From Loxodes magnus (lineage: Eukaryota > Ciliophora > Karyorelictea > Loxodida > Loxodidae), in contig CAMPDV010000362.1 in NCBI GenBank assembly GCA_946699065.1, forward strand, positions 186,001-250,000: a stretch of 64,000 nucleotides of DNA. The letters are read 5' to 3'. The translations under genes were made by a program, and so were the position numbers. The notes beneath the pieces were generated by a model. That model did no database searches. It had not been told where the DNA came from and worked only from the letters and a program-made list of their open reading frames with translations. This document shows positions 1 to 11,557 of the stretch, piece by piece. Each line of letters begins with the position of its first letter. Position 1 is the first letter of the stretch.

Positions 1-52
1 TAATTACTATTCTAGTTTAAATTTATTATATAAAGTGCTTAGTTATTCCTCT

Positions 53-1873
53 TCATTCTTGTAGGATTATAACTACTTTTGTATTTCTTGTATAGCTATT
101 ATGTAGTATCTTTAGCTTTTTATACTTCTAGTTCATTACTCTTATATATTGTTCTTCTATCTAAGTAAAGTAAATATCTAGATGCTTTAAGTTCTTGTAA
201 ATTGAACATTCTTTTCCTGATTCATCTTATAAAGGAAAAGCTTTTTCAGAAATTAATTGGTTGCCACTGATATTCAAGTTAACTATACTTGAACTATTGG
301 TAACAATGTATAGTACATCATCATTGCTTAAACTGCATTCTTCAAGCTTCAAGTCTTTTAAATGCTTCATTTTTACTATTTCTTATGAAAAATTTTAGTC
401 TGGAAAATCGCATTCTTATAGTCAGAGTTTTTACAGCTTATAGCAGTTTTAATTAATGGATTGTAATACTTCGTTTCTAATTTGCTTTATCGATTTAAGC
501 CAAATGGATTTTAACTTCTTACAGTTTTAGAATATTTGGTTTAAAGTCTCGACTGAGCATGCTATAAATAAAAGGCCAATTTCTTCTAGCTTATTTCCAA
601 TGCTTCCAATCTATATCAAAGCTTCATTTTCTAGCTTTATCAGAGATTTCAGTTTTAGTGATTTCAAATTAGGTGTATTTTAAAGTAAAATAATGAGGTT
701 ATCATTTCCGAAACGGATGCAATCACTAATCTCAACTTACTCTAGCTAATTAAATTTAGCTGATAGAAAACTACTAAAGTGATTATTTTAGAAATTTGCA
801 AAGCTAATACCAAAATATTAAAGGTGGCTACATTTAACTTTTTGTAAGAATTGATCTGATAATTCATATGCATAATTTAAATAGATTCTAGTAAGATTAG
901 GACATAGCTCAATGAATTCCTCGATTGACTCATTTTTATTGATATCTATTTCTTCAATACAACTTCCCTTTTATTATAAGAAGCTACTTATCAACCCATT
1001 GTCTATCAAATCGCTATTTATTTTTAAGACTTTTAACTTTAAGTTTTGGCAATAGTCTTTTAAAAAGCCTCCATTAACTTTTGCCTGACTAATTTCTAAA
1101 ATTTCCAGATTTGTGAGATTCAGCATAAATGATAAATCTGAGTCTTGAAGGGATAAGTTCCTAATTACTAGTATTCTTAAGCTATTACAGCAGGAAAAGA
1201 TCTATAAATTTAGATTCTGATTCTAACTTGTTCCTATTACTTAGATTTCTTATAGCATAATCTTTGCTTTTTTGGAGTTTCTATTTTTATAATTACTAAT
1301 GCACCTGTCGAATAGTTTCTAAATAAGCTAGCCTTATTCTATTGAAGGTGAAAATAAACTTAAATTGAATACAAAAACCGATACGTAGGAAAAAGAAAAT
1401 TGCTTAATAGTCCAATTTAGTTTGCTTTGAATGAAAAATTAATCTCCATTATATTCCTTGATTGACAATATCTTAAAGTAGTAGCTAAATTAGCTAAACC
1501 TTTTATTAACTCTCTATAATCTACAAATATCCCCTTTACTTAGGTATTAAAATACTGCTTAAAGGATGTAAACATTCTAAAAGCTAAGATTAGCTATCTC
1601 TTATTAATTTCTCGCAGATTCTTTTATCTCTCCTTTTAAAATTTATTACTAAGATTGTTAATCAACTTATAATCCCTCCAAATCTTTTAATTAGGTACTT
1701 TTTTAAGATAACTAAGCTTCTTAAGATATTTTTAAGGATTTATCTATAATTTGAATTTCCTCAGTTTTATTCTAAAGTTCTTCTGAACTTGATTCATTGA
1801 TGGTAGTATGATTTGCTAAGTCATTCTAAATAATAGTTTCCTACTTTCCATTTTGAATTTCTTAGTAGTTCAT
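53..1873 (-). CDS. F-box / leucine-rich-repeat protein, copy 1
   Basis: One uninterrupted 606-residue frame (TAA/TAG = Gln, one internal TGA = Trp) from ATG at 1873 to TGA at 53-55. Residues 1-100 are Gln/Glu/Ser rich and look disordered. Around 101-135 lies an F-box-like segment (VYILQAVFQYLSKGDICRLQ, then VNKRF). The rest is irregular LRR repeats with the L..L.L..C.L pattern (for example LVIRNLSLQD, LKDLKLEECSLS). F-box/LRR proteins normally recruit substrates to SCF ubiquitin ligases through Skp1; that role is inferred from the family. The gene is head-to-head with the paralog at 2952, sharing about 1.1 kb of upstream DNA, and the C-termini of the paralogs align to the end (LxILHNSYTRN versus IKIVHNKYSRN), which supports both the stop and the code. 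No introns are needed. Confidence 0.85.
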
Positions 1874-2389
1874 TTTAAATTAAGCATTACAGTAGTCTAT
1901 TAAACTACTTACCTATAATGATTATTTTATAGCTTACTAGGATATTTATTAAAAGAGACTTCCTTTTTATACTTTATACAGTTTGCTAAATAAATTAGAT
2001 TTATAAGTTATTATCAACCTTTATCTTCAGAGGGAATAGTTAAGATTCTATTCAAAATAGTAGTGAATATATTCACAAGACACCAGAAATATAGCTAGGT
2101 AAATAGATAACTCTAATAACAAGTTAGTTATATTAGACTAAAGCCTTTATAGACAATATATTAGAATAAATCTAAGGAATATACTTATAATGATTGCTTT
2201 ATATAGTTACAGTTTATCTTATTACTTGTAAGATAAAGACTCCTATCTCCTTTATTTAGTTTAGTACTTCTCTAAAATTATATTTCTATGCTTTTTGTGT
2301 GGAGTCAGCAGATCTATCCATTTTTGCCTTTCTTTTCTTTATTTATCGACTATTAAACTAACATTTCTAATTTTAACCTCAAGCAGAAG

Positions 2390-2951
2390 ATGAAATACTC
2401 TTATAAATACCTAGAAGATTTGGCAGAATCAGATAGAATGAAAAATAGTTCGAATGTAGGATATATAAAATAAAGCTTAGAAGATGCATAGCTTAACTAA
2501 GATGCATCTAGTATACTATTATATTAACTTGTCAAGATCATAATACCTAATTACTATGATCTCATATCTATTTAGCTTTATTATTTAGATGCTACTAACT
2601 TAATAAAGTACTAAGACTAAATACTTATGGTTTATTATATTAAGTTTAACTGGTTTGATAGAGCTAAAGTATTTAAAGGAAATAGAAATCAAAGAGGATT
2701 GCATTTTGATTAGGAGCCTTGTTTTTATCTCTCCTTATCTCTCTTTAATATTACTAAACTCACTATGCTTGCACCTTTTATCCCTTCTTATCAAGATTTG
2801 CTTGTCTATATATCTATTTTATAAAAATACTAAGGAAATAAAATAAACTAATAGAGTAAAAAGCGATAAAAGTATACTAATTAAGAAGCATTAAACTAAA
2901 GCTAGATCAATTAAGCTTAATAGTTAAATTATTATATCTTTAGCAATAAAA
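2390..2951 (+). other. Upstream open stretch between divergent LRR genes, coding status unclear
   Basis: From ATG at 2390 a frame stays open (with TAA/TAG as Gln) for about 200 codons and has a plausible composition (it begins MKYSYKYLEDLAESDR). It is not in frame with the F-box/LRR gene that starts at 2952 and has no counterpart before copy 1. It could be a short gene, a 5' extension joined by splicing, or simply open AT-rich promoter DNA. No domain is recognised. Confidence 0.25.
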
Positions 2952-4850
2952 ATGAGTAATTTGAGGTATATGCAATCATAACTTTATAGTGGTGAGTGTT
3001 AAAAAGAGATTTATATAGAGAAATAAATAAATTTAGAAGCATAGCAAGGATAGTAGCTATAAGCTAATGAAACTTCTGTACTTTAAGTTAGAAATATAAC
3101 TCTTAATTATGAATCTTAAGAAGAACAAGAACTAGAAAACGTAATTGAAGTAGCTAATTGTATTTAAGATAATCCTCTTGAAAATTCCCTGAGTATTAAA
3201 GATTAATAAGAGCTAACTAGTGATCAGATCATCAAAGATAGAGGTTAAAAAAGTTAAAATGCTAGCTAATAGCTTTGAAGAAATGTATATATACTTCAAA
3301 TAGTGTTCTTATTCCTGAAAAATAAAGAAGTATGTCGCTTATAATAACTAAATAGATTTCTTTATTCCTTTAATTATCATTTTAGCACCCTTAAAATAAA
3401 AGAACATAGAGGTGAAGAATCTATTGTAGTAACCAAAGCTAAGTGAAGCTTAAAATAACTTGCTTATAATTAAACAAAAAAGTTAGTTTTAGATTTGAAT
3501 AAGAAGTTTTCTTAGAGTTTCTATAGCTATTTCTAGAAATTCTTCAATAACTACATACTTCCAAATCACTAGACAAAGAGTTTAAGGAGATAAAATTTGA
3601 GAAGAATAGAAGAAGTCTAAATAAACTATTAAAGGTTCAAATCAATTTTGACATTCATTACTTACTGTCCTAACATAAAAAGGTTGTCTCTTAGAGAAAT
3701 TACACTTTAAGATAAGGATTTAAAATTCCTAAAAGAACTAGAAAACTTGGAATTTATTTAACTAGACTATAACTATGAACTTACAGGTAGCTTTCTTAGT
3801 GATTATTGTTAAAGTCTTAAACTAAAAATAGTGAAAATAAGAAGCGAAGATATTAGCTATGATTATATATAACGCTATCTAGAAGTCTAAGGGAGATTTA
3901 TTGAGGAAATTATCTTAAATGACAACGAAAAAATAAGTAAACTTATTAAATTTTGCCCTAATATTGAGAAATTGGAGCTTAATTATTAAGATGATTTATA
4001 GGATGAAGACTTGGAGTAAATAAGGAACTATAGTTTGAAATATTTATCAGTTCATTAAGCTTATTAACTAACCACTTAAGCATTTACTGATTTTTTCACT
4101 TTTTCACATAAAGAACTCTTACGTATAGAAATAAACGACTGTAAGAGCTTTAATGATACCAGCTTATTACTTCTATTACGCAACACTCCTAATTTAAAAT
4201 CACTTAGCTTGATTTAATTAAATTAGCTTACAAATGAAGCTATTAAATAAATAGGAAACTGAGGGTAAAACTACGAATAAATTTCAGTTAGTAAAATAAG
4301 CTAAGCGAGTAACTAAGCTCTATAATATATTTTCTCTAACTGCTGAAAGTTTAGATAAATTTCACTTAAATAGATACAAGATTTAAGCAGTGAAACATTA
4401 TAAGTAATTTACGTTAATAATAAACTATTAGAAGCATTGGAAATCAGTAACAACAACATTAAGGAAATAGACCATATTAAATATATTGTTAATATAGCAC
4501 GTTTAAAAGAATTAAAACTTGAGGAATGCAAATTAACTAATATGGCTGTGTAATAGATTATACTCAACTGCGAAAAATTAAGAAATCTTAATTTATATGG
4601 AAATTAGATTACTCAAGAAGCTTTTCCTATTACAAATCAATATGGTCAGGAATATCCTATTTATAGGAGCTTAAGATAATTAGATATTTATGATACTCAA
4701 ATTAAAGAATTCTGAGCTTATAAGCTAAACTCCAGATTCCGTAGAATCAAAATAGTCCATAATAAATACTCCAGAAATAAAAAAATTAAATTTGACTTTG
4801 GTGAGTTAAATATTCAAAATATCTAGCAAACTAAATCAAAAAACAGTTGA
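2952..4850 (+). CDS. F-box / leucine-rich-repeat protein, copy 2
   Basis: Intact 632-residue frame from ATG at 2952 (a second in-frame ATG is at 2970) to TGA at 4848-4850. It has a Gln/Glu-rich N-terminus, an F-box-like segment at about residues 110-140 (VYILQIVFLFLKNKEVCRLQ) and then LRRs to the end (for example PNIKRLSLREITLQDKDL; LLLLLRNTPNLKSLSL). TGA is read as Trp at several internal positions, such as GNWGQ and EFWAYK. It aligns along its length with copy 1, including the end of the protein, so start and stop are well supported. The two genes diverge from a common intergenic region and could share control elements. Ubiquitin-ligase substrate adaptor is the family-based guess; the partner is unknown. 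Confidence 0.85.
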
Positions 4851-5211
4851 TTTATTAGTTAATAATACAATTAAAGTAAACAAAGACTCTAAGCAATTTC
4901 TATTCTTATCAATTATTATCTTTATTTATTTAATTGAATAATCAAGTAATTAAGAATGAACCTATATTATTAAAGAATAATGGAGATATAATTAAAGCTA
5001 ATGGTTCTAAGTATACTTCATTATGCTAACTACTATACCTAATTTCATATATTTTAAGTTCTTGAAATTTAATTAGATTTAAGCTTTTCTTACTCATTTA
5101 GAACCTTAAATTGGACTGGACAGATAGAGATTTATTATACCCTCTTTTTACATAAATTACTATACTTTTTGCTTTCTTGATCGTTTAGATAAGTAATATA
5201 ATAGTAACTGA

Positions 5212-6760
5212 ATGAATATGTTATAAGAGATATAAAGGATAAGATAGAAATAAGAATTTATAAGTAATGAGAAGAATCCATAAAGCAAAGTGAATCAGTT
5301 AGTTATCATTGGTTCACTTATAAATAATAAGGCCGTTGATAATAACAAGTTTAGCTCTAGTATAGAGCTATTTTTAATATCCCAAAGAAAAAGAAAAAAT
5401 TCTAATGAGGAAGAATTTAAATAAGAAGCAAAGAAGTTAACTACAAAAAGGGAAAATAAAGCTATTAGTAAATATGATAAAGTACATACATACTTTAGTA
5501 GATTTTTTATCTTCTAAAAGCAAATAAATTTGCTAAGTTTAACAAGATAATACATTTCTTAGCAAATTTAGTTATAAATCAAGCAAGTTAGAATATTAAG
5601 AATAATCAATTAATGTCACTTTTATCTAAGATAAAATGAAGTCAACTTTAAAATAATTGAAGACTTCAGATGTTTAAGTTTTAGTTATCATAAAAAGCGT
5701 TTTAGATGTAGATATAAATAAGATAAAAAAACTTTTTAATAGAACATCAGATTCAAAAAGTAAACAAGCATGAAAAATTTGTTGCCTTAATTCAAGAATA
5801 AAATCGACCAGTGTAAGTAAAATAGCTTTAGCTAATTTTACTCTTTGCTAAGATTTAAATAAAATAGTGCTTAATGATTTTATTTAGAAGATCAAACAAT
5901 GAAATTTCTATAGAACTTAGTAAAGTTAAATTCTAATTATTAGAAGTATAAAAATCTAATTTTATTATGTAGAAAAGTTCTTATAACTTAATGAGAATGA
6001 TTAGAAGAGGTAATTATTAATTACAATAGCTCTATTTCGTTAGTTGTAGATATCCCTTCAGGTCTTAAAAGTAGAACTGCAAGACGTTTCGAAAATCTCT
6101 AGTTATTTCTTAGAAAAATTAAGATTTATGACTTGAGTTACTTGAAAATCAATTTGATATCAATTTTAGCCTAAAAGATGTCTCTAAATTTTTTCGAGCA
6201 AATTAAGAAATAAAAAATATGTCAAAATAAAAGCCTTAAAATAGTTCTAGTGATGGTCATCTTATTCTTCTATTATAAAAAATCCTTAACCTTAAATCTT
6301 TACATTTATAGTAAATTTGCAGCCTTTCTAATAAAGCTGCTAACTAAAATGGAAAATTTCGCTAAAAAAAAGAAAAAATTTCCTTGAGTTTATAGAAAGA
6401 TTACTAGTGAGAGTTAGATAACTAGCCTTTATAAGGTGAGTATCTAAGTTTTGAAGCATATAATATTAGCAATTATTAGTTTAGCTGCTGGCTCTTAAGT
6501 GTATTAATCTTATTTACTTAAATTTAAATTCTAACCCTTAAGGTAACCAAAACGCTTTGTTAAATGCTAGGCAAAAAAAAAACTTTAGAAAGCTAAAGAT
6601 ATTAAATATCTAAGATTCATCAATAAGCGAGCAAAGAGTTTATTATAAATTCTTAATTCAAAGAATCAAAATAAATTACAACAAATATAGACAAAAAGAA
6701 TGCAAAAGCTTTAACTTATAAACTAGTCATTCATAAATATAGGGTAACTATGTAGCAAAG
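5212..6760 (+). pseudogene. F-box / LRR copy 3, decayed
   Basis: The third tandem relative starts at ATG 5212 and is recognised by pieces in the right order but different frames. The F-box-like VHTYFSRFFIFQKQINLLSL at about 5490-5550 and WFYLEDQTMKFLQNLVKLN near 5880 are in one frame. LILLLQKILNLKSLHLQ near 6260-6310 is in a second frame. LIYLNLNSNPQ followed by FRKLKILNIQDSSISEQ near 6505-6625 is in a third. About 80 residues between the early and late LRRs are missing relative to copies 1 and 2. One of the frame changes could be removed by a 44-nt GTGAGT...TTAG intron at about 6436-6479, but the missing repeats still argue for decay. Downstream of 6760 the frame stays open only because few codons can close it. 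Confidence 0.7.
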
Positions 6761-7641
6761 CAATAAAATTGGCTAGAAGTTATTGTATACATTAAAATAA
6801 TAAGCTAGGTTATTTATTTTCCAAGCTATATAAAATTTATACTCTTTCCAATAGATCATACTTAAATTCCTTATATTTAATATTTATACACCCTTTTTTA
6901 TAATTTAGCTTATGAAACTAATAATGGATTTCACTAATACAAATAACTAAAGCAACTGAAAAAACTAAAAGGTACAAAGTTAGTATTAGATATGAAAGAT
7001 GAGAATATATAAGTTAAATATCTATTATGCTATTACTAAATTATTTTGCTTGCTAAAATAAATAAATGCTATATAGATAAATTGAACCAACATTTATAAA
7101 ATCGTAAATAAAACTTGGAAAAAAAACTAAGCAAACAGATAGAAAAAGGAAACAAAAGTTAAAAAAATGATTTAAAATAAATCAAAAAAATAGCATAATT
7201 ATTATTTGTTAACTAAGGAGGTAATTAAGTCCAAATAAATAAAAGACAATTATTTAAAATTTATAAGGAAAAGTTGCTTTATTAATTATAAATTTATCAA
7301 TTATTTGTTGCTTCATTAAAAAAAGCTTCTAAGGTTTCTTTATGAAAAGATGAGAATTTTAGAGTTGAAAAAGAGTTTCAGTTTACCTATTTAAATGTTG
7401 GCATAATTAATTAAGTATTTATTGTATTTATTATTATAAACAATTATCCTCTTAAAATCTTAGGGATGTATTTCTTTTACTTAGTAAATTGAATTTGAAT
7501 AGCAAAAAATGATCAAACTTAATAAAGTTCACAAAGGATAGTTCTTTATAACATTTTATTTAAGAATTAATTTTTTATTAAACAAAAACAGACAATCACT
7601 AATAAGTCTAATTTAAACCAATATCAAATCAATTTTATATT

Positions 7642-10600
7642 TCAAAGGTACTTTAGAATAATTATTTTGCATTGAAATAACTTCTAGATTGCTTAGGATT
7701 TTCTAAATTTGGTGGTTTATTATTAATTCTTTTTGAAGATTTGATTTTAACATTTAAACGAAAGATTTATGAAGAAGCTAAATATTTCTCCCAAAGTTTT
7801 GAGAGTGAATAAGTTTTAAATTTTTTTAAGAGCAGATTGAAATTATAAACCATCAATTTAAATTTTTATTTTCAAAGATATAAAATTAATTTTATGGGTT
7901 CTTATTTCAAAATTTTCCTCTAAATTAGAAAATTACTGATAAAGATTGAAGTCCAACTATAATTTGTTATCTTGACTAGAGTTTAATTATTCTTCTATTG
8001 TTTTTTGCTTCTAAGAATTGATATTATTTCGGTCTAAATTTAAAGAATTTTCATTACTCAAAGTTTAATCTTATATTTAATTTTCACTACCCATTGTCAC
8101 TTCATTTGGACAAACATCTTACTTTACGATGTTCAATACAGGTGATTTTCTCTTTGATCTTAGATTGGCTTCCTCTAAGTCTTTCTTGATATTATGCATG
8201 ATTTGACTATATTTAGCATTCTATTCTAAATCGTAATTTTAAATAAGCTTCTAAATCATTTTCTAAATAAAATCTTACTTTACTAGAACTTTTGTTTTTA
8301 AATCCTTTAGAATGCTAGAACTATAAGGAGTAATATTTAAGCATTGATTTTTGAGATAAAAAGCAAATTAAGCAAATAAGGAGAAAAGTTCCGTATGCCG
8401 CTCCTTGTATTGAATAAATTCTTTCGTCTAGATAGTTTTCATCATCACATCTATACTTCTAGTCTATAGTTAGCTTTGTGTGTAATATACAATTTTTGAA
8501 ATTTGAAGGAAATAAGTCTTCACTACCCAACATGTAAATACTTACCAATGAATGCAAGATTAAGCAGTAAGGCATCATCTTTAATGCCTTTTTATGAACG
8601 TTTATTTGAGAAAAGGATTTTCATCTGAAAAACGATTTCAGCAAAATTTTATCAGATAGATACATAAATAGTGAAGTTAAAAATGCACATAAGTTAAGAA
8701 TAGGAATCCCTGCTGAATATAGCTATACTGCGAATATAATACTAAGAATCTTAGCATAGTTAACTGAAATTATTAGCTGAGGCTCAATTTTAATAATAGC
8801 AGTTAATTTGCCCAAAAAGTTATTCTATTTTTGTATAATTTGTACTATTCTTTTCAAAGGTCATGTTATAAATAAATTTTATAATGCTGGGAAAAATATC
8901 GAGCCGAAGAGCATTACAGTGATTTAATATCCGATATCTAAAAACCACATTCGCTCAAAGTCGTCATAATTATTATGAACTATTTCTGAATTTTTTTATA
9001 TTCAATAGGGAATTTCCATATTTATAATAGTTTTCATCAGTCCAATATTAAAGAACTCTATGATAAAAGCACTTATCAAAAAGTCATTTATTTCCTGTTT
9101 ATTTTCTTATATTTTAAAGAATTTGAAGACAAATTTAAAGCTTTTAAACTGGATTATATTCACTAGCAAAATAACTAGCGAAGAAATAGCTTTGAAATAA
9201 GCCTTATCTTAATATCTATCGACATAATACTAGCATCATTTCCCTATTTCGTTATCCTCGAAAGCACCTTCTTGGAAAGAACACCAACAATAATAAGGAT
9301 CTGAATTTACTTAGTAGCTTTACTGAGCTTCTGGAAAAGTGAAAAAATAACTAAAATCTCTTTGAATTCATAACTATTGACAGTCTGATTAACTAGGTAT
9401 TGAATTGTATTTCTAATATGCTATTATTTAGAAAGCACAAACTGTTATAATGATTGCTATGTTCAACAAAAAAGCTAGTAGTGAAACTATAAATTTTTTT
9501 CTTCAAGAAACTTCCAGATTCTCATAGATTATATCTTAAGGTTCGATATTATCATTATTCTAGATTTAAAACTAATTAATTAAATTATCAAATTATACAT
9601 CCTTCTTAAAGCAGCGTTTTCATTACAAATGCTTACCAAAAAGAGTCTTGCTTCACTCTTTCTCGAAAATAATAAAAATGACATTCTCAATTAGTTCTTC
9701 ATATCTATCAGAATTATTCAAAGCTTATTAAATTTTAAGCTCAATATTTTACTTCTAAGTCTAAAGTTTTTCAATATTTTTGGTTTAGATGGTAGCTTAG
9801 TTTTATAAATCTAGGATTAGCTTAGTATATTTATGCTTCATTTAATAAAGTTAAATTAGATTATTAGTCTTTTTTATCACTATTATTTTATTGACTCTTC
9901 CAAATCTGTCTTCAATTATTTGCTTAATTTTTTCAGTATCTATTTTCTTTTTCTACATCAATTTAAGTTGTAAAGTAAAGCTACTAGCTATACTTTGCTT
10001 CTGTTTTCATTTTTTAATAGCTAGATGTATTCTTACATTATAATAGAGAATAAAAAGCAAAAGCACTGATTGATTGGCAATATCCACTCCTATAATGCTT
10101 ATTTTATAATCTTCGTTATAACTGAAGTACCAGTCTTCTTATTTATTTTATTTGCTACTAGGAGTATGTTGTAGATATTATGAATCATTATATTGATTTT
10201 TTTTAAAAATGAAAGTATCTTCTTCAACTCAGTAAACATAAGATCCTGTAGTATATAAATTTGCAATTGTAGCTCTATCTAAAATATTAGACTACTGCTC
10301 AACAAGCCAACCTCCCCACTTTCCACCTTTGAAGTTATTTACTAGTGAAATCGCACTAATGCCACTCATTATTAAAAAAGTTATGCTAATAAGTCTAAAA
10401 AAGTCTAAATAGAGCTCTTTTTCGAAAGTACTCTGGTCAAATTTTTTTAAACCATAAAGAAAAAATCTGTTGACAGAGTATTTCTTTCTTGTCATGATCT
10501 AATCTCCTAGTAGTTCTCTTTTCTAATTTTTTCTTTTTTTCGTTTCCAATTTTAAGATAGAAGGTGTATTTTTCTTTTTTATCTTATTAATTTTTCATAT

Positions 10601-11557
10601 CAAAAGGCATATTATTATTGCTACTAAATACAGTATAAATAGACATAAGCTTAATATCTCTGAGCTTGATATATATTTACGCTTTTCATATATATCTTTA
10701 TTAAAACCTTTTTAGATCTTAAAAGTTTATTGGAATTTTTCTTTAAGATAAAAATTCAACGATCCACAATCTCCATAATCTCAGTTACAGCCAGGATTAA
10801 AACATCCTCAGTGGCAATAAGTATCATTTAAAAAAGGAGCAAAGCAATTGCATGTATTTAAACAATCGCCTCCATCTCACTAGCAGTTAGGATTATTGCA
10901 ATCAATGTCACAAACTCCGTCTGATAAAAAATATCCTACTTTATAGGTGACGCACTCACATTATATTCCCCAACATTCATCATCATCCATTCCACAAACA
11001 GGATTGTTGCAAAATCAATCGCAGTGTCCATTTTTAGATGCAAAGTTGCAAGCAACTTAAGCTTAACAATTAGAAGGTTCTCAGCCAATACAATCGCCTT
11101 CATCATAATTACATTCTTCAAAATTACACTAAGGTTAGCAGAAACCGTTTCCAAGAAAAACATTTTCACAGTGAGGCTTGCATTTCTGACAATCTTATTG
11201 ATCATAATCACATTCTGGAACTTGGCAAACGCTTTAACATCTACCATCATTTATTCAAGTAACTGAGCATCCTTCACTACATTATTCATAGCAATCGCCG
11301 TCATCAAAATGACATTCAGTTGAGTTGCATTAAATATCACAATATCCATTACCCAACGAATAAAAAGGACAAAAGCTTCCACAAGTTCTACAAGCTCCTC
11401 CATCCACCATACATTCGTAATTAGCACACATCAACTAACACTTGTCATCGAAAAGGAGTGAATTATTACATCCACTTCTGCATTAACTCCGTACTTTTGC
11501 AATGAATAGATAAAAAATAAAGCAAACATATAACTTGATACACTTAATAGTTAACAT
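7642..11557 (-). CDS. LNR (Notch-repeat) plus OSCA/TMEM63-like channel membrane protein
   Basis: ATG at 11557 is followed by a signal peptide (residues 1-23). About 240 Cys-rich residues follow with Lin-12/Notch repeats: NGYCDIQCN..CHFDDGDC, VCDIDCNNPNCQWDGGDC, NWDYGDC. Several of their Trp codons are TGA. A first membrane helix lies near 10640. The remainder carries marks of the OSCA/CSC1/TMEM63 family: a cytosolic segment with FGRVNKIIVIKKTNNLIQLY (PHM7-like), the junction DIIYENLEVSWRKKFIVSL near residue 674 (family consensus DIIWENL), then many hydrophobic helices, including YSAGIPILNLCAFLTSLF. Known OSCA/TMEM63 proteins are mechanosensitive cation channels, so a surface-exposed LNR ectodomain on such a channel is the inference. 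At about 8341 the frame moves by one base while coding character continues (LNITPYSSSILKDL) to TGA at 7642: an indel, a sequence error or recoding. Confidence 0.8.

Noticed and set aside
5212..7560. A single 780-codon frame running through and beyond the decayed LRR copy
   Set aside because: It contains about as many TGA codons as expected by chance, and the paralogous LRR segments lie in other frames, so openness is not evidence of one gene.
10936..11266. Opposing conventional-code frames of 80-104 codons on both strands
   Set aside because: They are shadows of the Cys-rich LNR region of the channel gene, which is read in a different frame with TGA as Trp.
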